Origin: a bacterium
GTDB taxonomy: Bacteria > Patescibacteriota > Saccharimonadia > Saccharimonadales > UBA4665
Reading direction: 5' to 3'
DNA: 64,000 nt
NCBI GenBank assembly: GCA_021799575.1
Contig: JAJZAD010000003.1
Location: 1 to 64,000 of the forward strand
The notes beneath the pieces were generated by a model. It made no database searches. It worked only from the letters and a program-made list of their open reading frames with translations, and had not been told where the DNA came from. A program made the position numbers and the translations under genes. Of this stretch, positions 19,969 to 30,030 are shown piece by piece; the first letter of the stretch is position 1; the number at the start of each line of letters is the position of its first letter.

Positions 19969-20526
19969 CTAGACGCGTTTTACCTGCAAGCTATCTAATT
20001 CAACCGGTGTTTCACGCCCGAACATATTGACCAACACTTTAAGTTTGCCTTTTTGGACGTCAATTTCGTTAATCGTACCATCAAATCCCTTGAATGGTCC
20101 GTCAATAATATTAACTACCTCGCCGATATTATAGTCGATCTTGTGTTTCGGCTGCTCTAATCCCATGCGTTTTTGGATTTTCTCGATTTCTTCCTGCTCA
20201 ATAGGTGTAGGGTCGGTGCCACTGCCTACGAAGCCGGTAACGCTCGGTGTGTTGCGAACGATATACCAGGCGTCTTCGCTGAGTTTCATTTGCACTAGGA
20301 CATATCCTTGAAAAATGCGTTTTTCAACCACACGGCGTTTACCGTTTTTAATCTCAATCATTTTTTCTTTAGGTACCAAAACCTGAAAGATTTTATCCGC
20401 CATATCTAAACTATCCGCCCTTTGGCGAATACTTTCTGCGACCTTTTCTTCGTAGCCGCTGTAGGTATGTATAGCGTACCAGCGTTTACTGGTGTCATAT
20501 CGCTTATTAGTAGTTACTGTTGCCAT
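19969..20526 (-). CDS. nusG: transcription termination/antitermination protein NusG
   Basis: KRWYAIHTYSGYEEKVAESI, FQGYVLVQM, GPFKGFDGTINEID. Confidence 0.97.
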   Translation of the reverse strand: MATVTTNKRYDTSKRWYAIHTYSGYEEKVAESIRQRADSLDMADKIFQVLVPKEKMIEIKNGKRRVVEKRIFQGYVLVQMKLSEDAWYIVRNTPSVTGFVGSGTDPTPIEQEEIEKIQKRMGLEQPKHKIDYNIGEVVNIIDGPFKGFDGTINEIDVQKGKLKVLVNMFGRETPVELDSLQVKRV

Positions 20527-20540
20527 CTTTAACTCCTTTA

Positions 20541-20960
20541 TTAGTGATGGTTTCCTAAAATGATTAGTTTAAATAGGTGGCTTAAACCGAAATCTAGTGA
20601 TGCGAGTACTGCTCCGAAAACAATTGCAAACCCCAAGACAGCCACCGTTAAACGTATACTTTCTCTTCTTGAAGGCCATGTGACCAACTTTATTTCTCGC
20701 CAACTGTTCCTAAAGTATTTAGGTAAAATAATTCTACCTAAAAAGCTCAGAATTTTACCGATAATTCTAAAGGTTCTGTACTTGCCTAAAAACGAAACTA
20801 TTTGCCTGAATGGCTTAAAAATCGGACGCGTTATACTCTTTAATCTTGGAGGTTTGATAGACCTCTGTTTTTTACTAGTTTTAGCTGCCTTCTCGCGGAT
20901 AGTAACGGCTGGTCTAAGCTGTCTTTTCTTCTTTCTGGGTGTATTATTATCGTCCGTCAT
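20541..20960 (-). CDS. secE: preprotein translocase SecE with long basic N-terminal extension
   Basis: NSWREIKLVTWPSRRESIRLTVAVLGFAIVFG; adjacent to nusG. Confidence 0.9.
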   Translation of the reverse strand: MTDDNNTPRKKKRQLRPAVTIREKAAKTSKKQRSIKPPRLKSITRPIFKPFRQIVSFLGKYRTFRIIGKILSFLGRIILPKYFRNSWREIKLVTWPSRRESIRLTVAVLGFAIVFGAVLASLDFGLSHLFKLIILGNHH

Positions 20961-21118
20961 CACTCTCTTTCCCGAACACATGGTTAAATTAAAAAACCCT
21001 ACAATCTATTAAGATTGTAGGTCTTCAAAGTCAATACTAACATTTAAGTTTGACTATTTTCAAGTACTTAATAACCTAAAACTATTCTAGATAAATCAAG
21101 TTAATATAAACTTAAGTT

Positions 21119-22594
21119 ATGCAACAAATTATAGTCATAATGCTCTTAACCGGAGCGGTGGAAATAATGCTAACTTACCTAAGCATTTGGGTGCATAGAA
21201 GACCGATTGCCATTCCGTTAATTGCTATTTTAAGTTTTTCTACGACATGGCTCATAGTTACTCAGCCCCGATACTGGTTTGTTTACGCACTGGCCTTTAT
21301 TTCATTATATAGTTTGTTTAATTTGTTTCGAGCTTATGCCAGTCATATTAATACCGAACACCTGAGGATGATTACCAGAAAAACGGCCTTAGTATTATGG
21401 TTAATGCAGCTGGTTATTGGCGGCATAGGAATAATGTTTTATTACGTATCTCCTGGGTTCAATGTTCCATTAGTGTTAATTGGTCTTGACTGCCTAACAG
21501 CAGTCAGTCTGCTGTCTTCAACTTTGCGTAGTGCTCATATAACGAAAACCCTACATTTAAAAACCAGGATAATTAGTACTGAGGTTCCGACTTTAACCGT
21601 GGCTATACCTGCACGCAATGAAAGTGAGTCGCTATATGAGTGCCTACATTCGTTAATCAATAATGATTATCCTAAATTGGAAATCTTAGTACTCGATGAC
21701 CATTCTACTAATAGACGGACTAGTGAAATAGTGCGTTCCTTTGCCCATGACGGAGTAGAGTTTATTCCCGGAACAGAGTTTAGCGAAGAATGGCTAGCAA
21801 AAAACTGGGCGTACCAGCAACTATTGGAAGCTGCTAACGGGCAGCTGATACTGTTCTGCGGAGCGGATGTCAGGTTTGACCAAACTTCACTACGTTTTCT
21901 GGTTTCGGCTTTAGTGTCGCGTAATAAACGCATGCTATCCGTAATGCCGCACAGTACTATACCCGTTAGTTTTTTCCGTTCGGTTTTTAAAGAACTAAGG
22001 TATGGGTGGGAGCTTAGTTTGCCGCGAAGGAAACTTGAACGTCCGCCGGTACTATCTACCTGTTGGCTTACATACCGAGATTTTTTAATTCAAAATGGCG
22101 GATTTAGGGGTATTGGCCGCAAAGTTTCGCCGGAAATATACTTCGCCAAATTAGCTACTAAAAAAGACCAATACAGCTTTTTTCGCTCTCCGCTATTGAC
22201 TAGCGAGAAAAATTTACCAGATCAAAAAGAAACCGCAATCAGGCTTAGGTATCCACAACTACACCGACGGATTGAGGTAGTAGCGGCGTTAGCTTTCTTC
22301 GAAATAATGCTGGTCGGGCTTAGCGTGTGGTATGCGGTAAATGGTGCCATTCATCAGTCTTGGATGGTATTAGCGCTTAGTTGTCTAGCTTATGTTTTGT
22401 TTGCATTTAACTTTTCCTGGCTTTATAGGCTGATTTACGGAAAATCTAGTCTGATGAGCTTTATTGCCTGGCCGTATGTAATTGTAGCGGATTTATGGTT
22501 AATGCATTTATCGATGTATAAGTATGAACTGGGAGAGGTTGTCTGGAAAGGACGCAGCATATCTTCGTCGGTTATGTTTCAGGATGCCGATTGA
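21119..22594 (+). CDS. family 2 glycosyltransferase, membrane-associated
   Basis: VAIPARNESESLYECLHSLINNDYPKLEILVLDDHS, flanking TM helices. Confidence 0.88.
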   Translation: MQQIIVIMLLTGAVEIMLTYLSIWVHRRPIAIPLIAILSFSTTWLIVTQPRYWFVYALAFISLYSLFNLFRAYASHINTEHLRMITRKTALVLWLMQLVIGGIGIMFYYVSPGFNVPLVLIGLDCLTAVSLLSSTLRSAHITKTLHLKTRIISTEVPTLTVAIPARNESESLYECLHSLINNDYPKLEILVLDDHSTNRRTSEIVRSFAHDGVEFIPGTEFSEEWLAKNWAYQQLLEAANGQLILFCGADVRFDQTSLRFLVSALVSRNKRMLSVMPHSTIPVSFFRSVFKELRYGWELSLPRRKLERPPVLSTCWLTYRDFLIQNGGFRGIGRKVSPEIYFAKLATKKDQYSFFRSPLLTSEKNLPDQKETAIRLRYPQLHRRIEVVAALAFFEIMLVGLSVWYAVNGAIHQSWMVLALSCLAYVLFAFNFSWLYRLIYGKSSLMSFIAWPYVIVADLWLMHLSMYKYELGEVVWKGRSISSSVMFQDAD

Positions 22595-23715
22595 ACGGTT
22601 TTCGGTATTTCCCCAATATTTGGGAAATGTACACTGAATGTCGAACCCTTATTCAATTCGCTTTTAAAATCGATCGTGGCATTAGTCAATCTAGCTAATT
22701 TCATGGTCACGTACAGTCCCAGTCCGGTTCCGTGAGCATTACGTGTTCGTGCGTCATCAGCTCTATAGAATTTGTCAAAAATCCTTTCCTGGTCGGCTTT
22801 ACTGATACCGATACCGGTATCCGATATACTGACTTCAACTCCATCGTTTTTTTGATTAGCACTAATATTGACGTAACCTTTAACCGTATATTTTAGTGCG
22901 TTAGTGATAAAATTTTGCAGGATTTCGCGGACGTAAAGTTTAGAAGATCTTAGAATTTCCAAATTAGGATCCAACTCAGTTTTTATTTCCAGACCTCTTT
23001 TAGTTGCTTCGGGTCGATAATTACGGCTAAGCTCAATCAGTAAATCGTGCATATTGATAGGTTCGACTTCAAGTGTCAATTTACCCCGTTCGGCACGGCT
23101 TAAAGTTGCCAAATCGTTTATCATGTCGGAAAGATAAAGTATTTGGTTGTGTGCTTGGATTAGAGCTTGTTTTATTTGGGTTAAATCACCTACTCCTTTT
23201 TCGCGCTCTAAAATAAGTTGCGCATTGGATATGTTTCCCTCGGCTATAGTTATCGGAGTTCTAAGTTCATGCGATACTACGCTAATAAACTCATCGCGTT
23301 CCTCTTCCAATGATTTTTCGGTCGTAATATCTCTTAGCAGTAACACATATCCTTTCTGTCCGGTACTGCCATAGCCCAGTTTAACCGGAGCGATGCTCAA
23401 GTACAGGTTCGAAATACTGCCGTCGGTATATACCAGGCGCAGATCGCGGTTAGTAGTTGGCAGCGAGATCGAGCGTACTAGTTCTTCTACATCAACCGGC
23501 TGGTTGTTTTTGTCAATCGGTTTGAGAATTTCTCTTAAGGAATCGCCGATCTTAAGGTTGTTTCGATCTAGTATATTAAGCGCCGCACCGTTGAATAGCA
23601 CTATCTTTATTTGTTCATCTACGGCGATTACTCCGTCCGCCATGTTATTAATTAAGCTGGTTAAACGGATGTAAGCAATTTTATCCTGGTCTTCAGTTCT
23701 GTTTAGCGGTATCAT
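22579..23715 (-). CDS. PAS-domain sensor histidine kinase (no obvious TM segment)
   Basis: FISVVSHELRTPITIAEGNI H-box, NFITNALKYT, DTGIGISKADQERIFDKFYRADDAR, GTGLGLYV. Confidence 0.95.
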   Translation of the reverse strand: MIPLNRTEDQDKIAYIRLTSLINNMADGVIAVDEQIKIVLFNGAALNILDRNNLKIGDSLREILKPIDKNNQPVDVEELVRSISLPTTNRDLRLVYTDGSISNLYLSIAPVKLGYGSTGQKGYVLLLRDITTEKSLEEERDEFISVVSHELRTPITIAEGNISNAQLILEREKGVGDLTQIKQALIQAHNQILYLSDMINDLATLSRAERGKLTLEVEPINMHDLLIELSRNYRPEATKRGLEIKTELDPNLEILRSSKLYVREILQNFITNALKYTVKGYVNISANQKNDGVEVSISDTGIGISKADQERIFDKFYRADDARTRNAHGTGLGLYVTMKLARLTNATIDFKSELNKGSTFSVHFPNIGEIPKTVQSAS

Positions 23716-23769
23716 TTCTAAACGCTTATATAATGTTTCTTGTATTACGTTAATGCTTATTGTAACTTA

Positions 23770-24498
23770 TTAAGCCTGATTTAAGCCATTAGATCCGAAT
23801 ATTAATTCCGGACGATAATTCTTGAGTCGTTTTCTCAGAATTTTAACATCTGGAGATATCTGCTCTAAGAATGACCAAAATTGCGGACTATGATTAAGTT
23901 GCTTGGTGTGTGCCAGCTCGTGCAAGATTACGTAATCAACCAGCTCCTCCGGTAGTTGTATTAAGAATAAGTTTAAGGTGATATTAGCTTCTCGATCGCA
24001 GCTTCCCCAACGGCTTTTTAAACGTTTAATCTTAACTTTATTTACCGGTAACGAATAATTATCCGACAAGATTTTAACTCTTGCCGGCAACAAAGAAAGG
24101 GCGTCTTTTTTTATTGCTTTAATTGCTGCCGATTTAGCAGCGGTTTGAACTAGTTCATTAGTAAAACTAATCCCAAGAGGATAGCTGATAACAATTTTGT
24201 CACCCTGGATCCTGGTAGTTATCCTAAGAGAGTTATTAGTCTGTTTTTTGAAATAAATAACCGATCTTTTGCCGATTGTCTGTCCGTGACTGATGAGCAT
24301 GGGTTTTATGGCGTGTTTAATTATCCAATCGGATCTAGAGCGAGCAAAGTCTATTCCCACTTTATATGGTGCGTAGTACGGAATAGATATTCTAACTTTA
24401 CCTTCAGGTGATATCGTAATCCTGACATTACGGTTTGCGCGGTTTTTAACAACTGTTAAACGTCCTATGGGTTGAAGCTCGAATGTTTTTGCGACCAT
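23770..24498 (-). CDS. YgjP-like metallopeptidase (DUF45/M48-like)
   Basis: SRWGSCDREANITLNLFLIQLPEELVDYVILHELAHTKQLNHSPQFW. Confidence 0.93.
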   Translation of the reverse strand: MVAKTFELQPIGRLTVVKNRANRNVRITISPEGKVRISIPYYAPYKVGIDFARSRSDWIIKHAIKPMLISHGQTIGKRSVIYFKKQTNNSLRITTRIQGDKIVISYPLGISFTNELVQTAAKSAAIKAIKKDALSLLPARVKILSDNYSLPVNKVKIKRLKSRWGSCDREANITLNLFLIQLPEELVDYVILHELAHTKQLNHSPQFWSFLEQISPDVKILRKRLKNYRPELIFGSNGLNQA

Positions 24499-24522
24499 TT
24501 TTGTTTCTCAACAGATTCTTTA

Positions 24523-25188
24523 TTATCTGATTATAATATTGCGGCGACGGTTTAGATCCACTCTTCCGGCACGCGGATCTGGAACAAGATTCGTGAGCTC
24601 GGGTTTTGGTACCCCGCTGTTGGCATCATGAAGTCTAATAAGATTCATGTCGTTTAGTTTCTTCAGGATTGCGGATAACTGGGTATTAAAGACGTGTTTA
24701 CCGCTAATCACTACGTAATCTTCTATATTGGTCGGATTTTGCATTGACTCTAAGATTGAATCAAAAGTAGTTCTATCCAGCGGTGAAGCATATCGGTCGT
24801 CGGCTTTTCTGCGATCGCGTTGTTGAGTTCTTAAAAATGCCGATTCGATATCTATCTGCAACCATATCACTAACGGCTGAGCATGTAATTTGCGAGCTAG
24901 ATTCCTTAGGTTTTGTCTCTGAGCTGCCCTTAGTGCATTGGTATCATAAATGACGCTAATCCCGGCATTTAAAAACTCATGTGTCATGTAGTCCAAGAGC
25001 TGAGTCACAACTTGGTTTTCTTGACGGTCGTATGTAGGGCTCTTGAAGATCTCATGCCTGATCTTTTCGCCCTGCAGATGAGCTGCTTGAAGATGTTCAG
25101 ATAATTGTCTGGCAACGTAACTTTTACCGGATCCAGGGAAGCCGTAAAGCATAATTAATAACGGTGTAGTAGGCTCAACCTTACTCAT
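24523..25188 (-). CDS. P-loop AAA/zeta-like nucleotide kinase
   Basis: LYGFPGSGKSYVARQLSEHL, VIYDTNALRAAQRQNLR. Confidence 0.8.
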   Translation of the reverse strand: MSKVEPTTPLLIMLYGFPGSGKSYVARQLSEHLQAAHLQGEKIRHEIFKSPTYDRQENQVVTQLLDYMTHEFLNAGISVIYDTNALRAAQRQNLRNLARKLHAQPLVIWLQIDIESAFLRTQQRDRRKADDRYASPLDRTTFDSILESMQNPTNIEDYVVISGKHVFNTQLSAILKKLNDMNLIRLHDANSGVPKPELTNLVPDPRAGRVDLNRRRNIIIR

Positions 25189-25420
25189 TACTGTCTATGT
25201 ATATCAGATTTAACTTTCAATTCAAAGCATAAGCTCATTTACAAAATGCTTAATAGCCAAAACACGGCGGTTTATTTAAAGAAGGCAAAGGTTTATTTAA
25301 TTAACTTCGGCACCAAATAATAACAAGAATACTATTTATCGGTAGTTAGTAGGGATCTATATTGCCGGATTTGGGAAAACAGATTTATATGCGGTATATT
25401 TGTACCGGGTCTATTTTTTT

Positions 25421-25494
25421 AGGGGTGTCCGTTAATGGTAAGCGGCAGCTCTCCAAAAGCTGTGCTGTCGGTTCGAGTCCGACCACCCCTGCCA
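25421..25494 (+). tRNA. tRNA-Trp (anticodon CCA)
   Basis: AGGGGTG/CACCCCT acceptor, CAGCT-CTCCAAA-AGCTG anticodon arm, GGTTCGAGTCC T-arm, encoded CCA. Confidence 0.96.
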
Positions 25495-25590
25495 TTGTGA
25501 AATTTCGACTACCTAATTAACGAGTGTCCGTATTTATTTTTTTAAAAGGTTAAACTGAAATATTATTAGTATTTTTTTAAACAATCATGA

Positions 25591-27369
25591 TTAAAGTTTG
25601 ATGCCGTAAGCGAGCAACTTTTTCTTATTCGCTAAAGTATGTTTTTGTTGAAGAAGTAGTAGTTGGGTATAAATACCACCGCTATTCTCGAGCTGCTTTG
25701 GAGATCCGACTTCGTCAACTTTACCGTCTTTTAAGGTAACTATAGTGTTAACCTCCGCTATCGTACTTAATCGGTGCGCAATTATCAAAGTAGTCCTTCC
25801 CTTCATAAGCCTTTCCAGAGCTAGGTGAACCTGTTGCTCGCTTCTAGCGTCAAGGTTACTGGTTGCTTCATCAAGCACTAATATGGGAGAATTTTTTAAG
25901 AAAGCTCTCGCAATAGCGATACGCTGTTTTTCACCTCCGGATAATTTTAGCCCTCTTTCGCCTATTTCACTGTCATAGCCGTCTTTTAGCTTGCTAATAA
26001 AATCATGAGCGTTAGCGGCTTTTGCTGCCTCTATAATTTGTTCGCGACTGGCGCTAGCATTGCTGTAAGCAATATTTTCGCTTATAGTGCCAGAAAATAA
26101 AGCAGCGTCTTGGAAGACTACGGCAATTGCTTTCCTGAGCGTTGTTAGGTCCATATGCTTAATATCTACTCCGTCTATTGTGATTGATCCGGCTTCAGTT
26201 TCGTACAGGCGTAGCAGTAAATTGACAATCGTAGTTTTTCCGACCCCGCTTTCTCCGATTAATGCCGTTTTACTGTAGGGTATTAATTCGAAAGTTAGGT
26301 CTCTAAACAGTCTACGTTTGTCATACGAAAAACGGACATTTCTAAATCTTACAGCACCAGTTTTTACTTCATAGAGTTTTTTGATACTGAGGTCTAACGG
26401 AACCTGCTCTTCTTCCATTACCCGAAAATAATCATTTGTATTGGCGATAGCCCGCTGACTTTGATCGACTAAAAAGCTGATAGAAAAAATCGGTATTCTA
26501 ATTAACATAGCGTATTGGATTAACATCACCATTGTTCCCAGACTGTATTGCCCTTTGGCCGTCATTACAAAAATATACACAAAAACCGCTAAAAAGATGA
26601 CGTTTAATATCAGGCGCCTGATTACATCGCGCTTATGCCAAAACTTACTTTGCGGCTTGGTTAAGCCAATCACTTTATCGAATCGTTTCTTAAAAAAGCT
26701 TAATTCTCGTTTTTCTTGAAGGAAACTTCTTACAACTTTTATTTGCCCGATTGTTTCGGCGAACCGGCCACTAGCAATATCTATATTTTGGTTTATTGAC
26801 TGCTGAAATTCCTGCCATTTACCGCTCGACAGCATAGTTAAGAATATAAATACCGGATAAAGTGCTAACAGCATTAAGGCTACGGGCCAGGAAAAGTAAG
26901 CCACGATTGCTAAAGAAAATATAGTACTGAAGATAAACTGCAAAAAGTTGTTTGAAAGCATCTGAACGAAGTCCGATATCTGATTAATTCCGCGGTTCAT
27001 ACGGTTAATAATCGTGCCGGTAAGTTCATTGTCAAAATAGGACTGTGGCAGAAATAATAAATGCTCATAATAGCGTTCACTCATGAGTTTCTGAAGTTTT
27101 ACAGCAAGGATATCCCCGTAATAACCGCTGAAGTTCGAAAATAAAGTTTGTCCAACATCGGTAATGAAGATTAGCACTGCAAAAACAGCTACTAAGGCGA
27201 CGTCAACTTTGCCTCCGGATAATAATTTAGTAATTTGATCAATTGCGCCTTTAGTAAACAAAGGTGTAAGTTGGCTCATTCCAGCCAACAAGATAGTTAG
27301 CAGACTAATACCCAGGTAATATTTCCATAGGCTGGAAGCAAATTTAAAAATTTTAATTAGTGATGCCAT
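25591..27369 (-). CDS. ABC transporter, fused permease/ATP-binding protein
   Basis: GESGVGKTTIVNLLLRLY, LSGGEKQRIAIARAFLKNSPILVLDEATSNLD. Confidence 0.95.
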   Translation of the reverse strand: MASLIKIFKFASSLWKYYLGISLLTILLAGMSQLTPLFTKGAIDQITKLLSGGKVDVALVAVFAVLIFITDVGQTLFSNFSGYYGDILAVKLQKLMSERYYEHLLFLPQSYFDNELTGTIINRMNRGINQISDFVQMLSNNFLQFIFSTIFSLAIVAYFSWPVALMLLALYPVFIFLTMLSSGKWQEFQQSINQNIDIASGRFAETIGQIKVVRSFLQEKRELSFFKKRFDKVIGLTKPQSKFWHKRDVIRRLILNVIFLAVFVYIFVMTAKGQYSLGTMVMLIQYAMLIRIPIFSISFLVDQSQRAIANTNDYFRVMEEEQVPLDLSIKKLYEVKTGAVRFRNVRFSYDKRRLFRDLTFELIPYSKTALIGESGVGKTTIVNLLLRLYETEAGSITIDGVDIKHMDLTTLRKAIAVVFQDAALFSGTISENIAYSNASASREQIIEAAKAANAHDFISKLKDGYDSEIGERGLKLSGGEKQRIAIARAFLKNSPILVLDEATSNLDARSEQQVHLALERLMKGRTTLIIAHRLSTIAEVNTIVTLKDGKVDEVGSPKQLENSGGIYTQLLLLQQKHTLANKKKLLAYGIKL

Positions 27370-27542
27370 AACGCATCAGTATACGTTTTAGCCCTTAAGA
27401 GGTAAATACGTCTAACTTTAAGCAGCTTATACCCTATCCATCAAAGAGTTTTTATAACCGTCAACAAGAGAATTTTTCCCCAAGTCAGGTCGAGAATCTA
27501 AAAAAGTTCATATAAAGGTTGTGCTTAATGCGTAAAAGGTCA

Positions 27543-27548
27543 TATAAT
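27543..27548 (+). promoter_or_regulatory. candidate -10 element (TATAAT) for the alpha-glucan cassette
   Basis: TTGTGC-18 bp-TATAAT followed by AGGAGG before the GT4 ATG. Confidence 0.45.
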
Positions 27549-27588
27549 GATCAGGAGGCACTATAAAAAAATTTAAACAAAAGACTTA

Positions 27589-28794
27589 ATGAAAGTGTTA
27601 ATGCTTGGCTGGGAATTACCCCCGCACAATAGCGGCGGTTTAGGAGTAGCTTGCTATCAGTTATGCGAAGCTCTGTCTAAAAACGATGTCGATCTTGAGT
27701 TTGTGCTGCCCTATCAAGCCGAACATAATATCACGTTTATGAATGTCCGGGCAGCCCGTCCTGCAGGAGTAATAGACGTTATTAAATCCGGTATTGCCTA
27801 TGATAGCTACAAATACGTATACCGCGATGGGCACGAGGAGTATAGCGATATCTATTCACAAGTTCGTTTTTATGAGCAAGCAGTATCGGATTTAGCTAAA
27901 AACCTATCCTTTGATATTGTTCATGCGCATGACTGGCTGACTTTTAGGGCCGCCTTAAGAATTAAACAAGATAAAGGTTGTCCGATAATTCTTCATGTTC
28001 ACTCCATAGAATCCGATCGTGCCGGGGGCAATAAAGGTAATCCTTTGGTAAGAGAAATTGAAGAAACTTCAATGCTCTATGCCGATTCTATCATAGCTGT
28101 CAGTGAGTTTACAAAACGTCGTATCTGTAGTGAATATGCTATACCAGAAGACAAGGTTGAAGTTGTCCATAATAGCGTTGATCGGTCTGCCCTAGAGGCT
28201 CCTTCCAAAGAAAACGCTTATCGCTACTTGAACCTGCTTAAACAAAACGGTTATAAAGTTGTTACGAATGTCGGCAGATTAACCGTACAAAAAGGACTGG
28301 TTAACTTTCTTCAAGCAGCCAAAATGGTAACTGAACACATAGACAGAGTTATATTCTTAATTGTTGGTGCCGGTGAGCAATATCAAGAATTAGTGACGCT
28401 TGCCGCAGAGTTGGGTATAGGCGACAAGGTAATTTTCAGCGGGTTTCTGCGAGGTAAGGACTGGCGTGATTCGTACTCTATTGCCGACCTATTCGTAATG
28501 CCTTCAGTTTCTGAACCTTTTGGTATTACACCGTTAGAAGCCGGTTTTTACGGTGTACCGTCGCTTATTAGTAAACAGTCAGGTGTTGCTGAAGTTCTCA
28601 ATAATTGTCTGAAAGTTGATTTTTGGGATATTAACGAAATGGCTAATAAGATTGTAGGTGCGTTAAGAGATGATCCATTACGGGATACAATGCGTGAATC
28701 ACTAGATAGAGAGTTAAATACCTTCAGCTGGGACTTACCTGCCAGTAAGGTTAAAAACTTATATAATCGACATTTGGAAGGGGCAGGTGCATGA
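27589..28794 (+). CDS. family 4 glycosyltransferase (glycogen-synthase-like)
   Basis: MLGWELPPHNSGGLGVACYQL, HAHDWLTF, SEPFGITPLEAGFYGVPSL. Confidence 0.9.
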   Translation: MKVLMLGWELPPHNSGGLGVACYQLCEALSKNDVDLEFVLPYQAEHNITFMNVRAARPAGVIDVIKSGIAYDSYKYVYRDGHEEYSDIYSQVRFYEQAVSDLAKNLSFDIVHAHDWLTFRAALRIKQDKGCPIILHVHSIESDRAGGNKGNPLVREIEETSMLYADSIIAVSEFTKRRICSEYAIPEDKVEVVHNSVDRSALEAPSKENAYRYLNLLKQNGYKVVTNVGRLTVQKGLVNFLQAAKMVTEHIDRVIFLIVGAGEQYQELVTLAAELGIGDKVIFSGFLRGKDWRDSYSIADLFVMPSVSEPFGITPLEAGFYGVPSLISKQSGVAEVLNNCLKVDFWDINEMANKIVGALRDDPLRDTMRESLDRELNTFSWDLPASKVKNLYNRHLEGAGA

Positions 28795-30002
28795 AATCGA
28801 TTCAGCTTTACCTGCACGTTCATCAGCCTTACAGATTGCGTAAATTCAGTATCTTTGATAGCGGCGTTAGCCATGACTACTATAATGATGCGTTTGCAAG
28901 TGATAATAATAAATCCAACCGGCAGGTATTGCATAAGGTTGCGCATAAAAGTTATTTACCGACTAATGACCGTCTGGCTAAGTTGTTAAAAAAGTACCCG
29001 GACTTCAAGTTTAGTTTATCTATGTCCGGAGTCTTATTAGAGCAACTTGAAAACTGGGAACCCGAAGTATTGGCTTCATTCCAATCACTAGTGGACAGCG
29101 GCAGAGTTGAATTAGTAGGAGAAACATATCACCATTCACTGTCATTCTTCTACTCACGATCGGAGTTTGAAACTCAAGTGAAAATGCATAAGGATATCAT
29201 AAGTCGGTTATTTAATCAAAAACCGTCGGTTTTTAGGAATACAGAACTGGCCTATAACAACGATTTGGCCGCTTGGGCGGCGAGAGCCGGATATAAATCG
29301 GTTTTGGCTGAAGGCTGGCACAGTATGTTAGGCTGGAGAAGCCCGAATTATGTATACTCACCGGTCAGCGCTCCGGGTATTAGACTACTGCTTAAGAATT
29401 ATAGTCTGAGCGATGATATAGCTTTTCGTTTTGGTGACAGTAATTGGAATGAGTATCCTTTAACGGCAGATAAATTTGCACATTGGTTAAGTGAAGATAA
29501 GGATGCCGAGGTGTTTAACCTGTTTATGGATTATGAAACTTTTGGCGAGCACCAGTGGGAAGAAACTGGTGTATTGGACTTTTTGTCACATCTTCCTGAA
29601 GAATGGCTAAAAACCGATTCTCATAAGTTTATGACTCTAAGTGAAGCGGCGGAGAACATTGCTCCGGTTGGTGAAATTGATTGTCCGGACACTGTCACCT
29701 GGGCGGATACGGAAAGAGACTTAAGCGCCTGGCTGGGTAATGCAATGCAGCGTAACGCCATAGAGGCATTGTATAAACTTGAGGAACCGATAATTGATCT
29801 AAATGACTGGTCAATAATAGAAGACTGGCGACGCCTACAGACATCCGACCATTTTTATTATATGTGTGTCAAGTGGTTTAACGATGGTGACATCCATGCT
29901 TACTTCAGCCCATATGAATCACCGTATGATGCCTACATAAACTTCATGAATGTTTATCACGACTTGAAGGCAAGACTTATTGAACGGGGTGTTTTAGTTT
30001 GA
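28791..30002 (+). CDS. glycoside hydrolase family 57 (alpha-amylase type)
   Basis: YLHVHQPYRLRKF, GETYHHSLSFFYS, FRNTELAYNNDLAAWA, FMDYETFGEHQW. Confidence 0.93.
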   Translation: MKSIQLYLHVHQPYRLRKFSIFDSGVSHDYYNDAFASDNNKSNRQVLHKVAHKSYLPTNDRLAKLLKKYPDFKFSLSMSGVLLEQLENWEPEVLASFQSLVDSGRVELVGETYHHSLSFFYSRSEFETQVKMHKDIISRLFNQKPSVFRNTELAYNNDLAAWAARAGYKSVLAEGWHSMLGWRSPNYVYSPVSAPGIRLLLKNYSLSDDIAFRFGDSNWNEYPLTADKFAHWLSEDKDAEVFNLFMDYETFGEHQWEETGVLDFLSHLPEEWLKTDSHKFMTLSEAAENIAPVGEIDCPDTVTWADTERDLSAWLGNAMQRNAIEALYKLEEPIIDLNDWSIIEDWRRLQTSDHFYYMCVKWFNDGDIHAYFSPYESPYDAYINFMNVYHDLKARLIERGVLV

Positions 30003-30030
30003 TAAAACATAATAGTTAGGGGGTGGAATA

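Noticed and set aside
28548-28946. 132-aa minus-strand ORF
   Set aside because: Antisense across the GT4/GH57 junction, no independent support.
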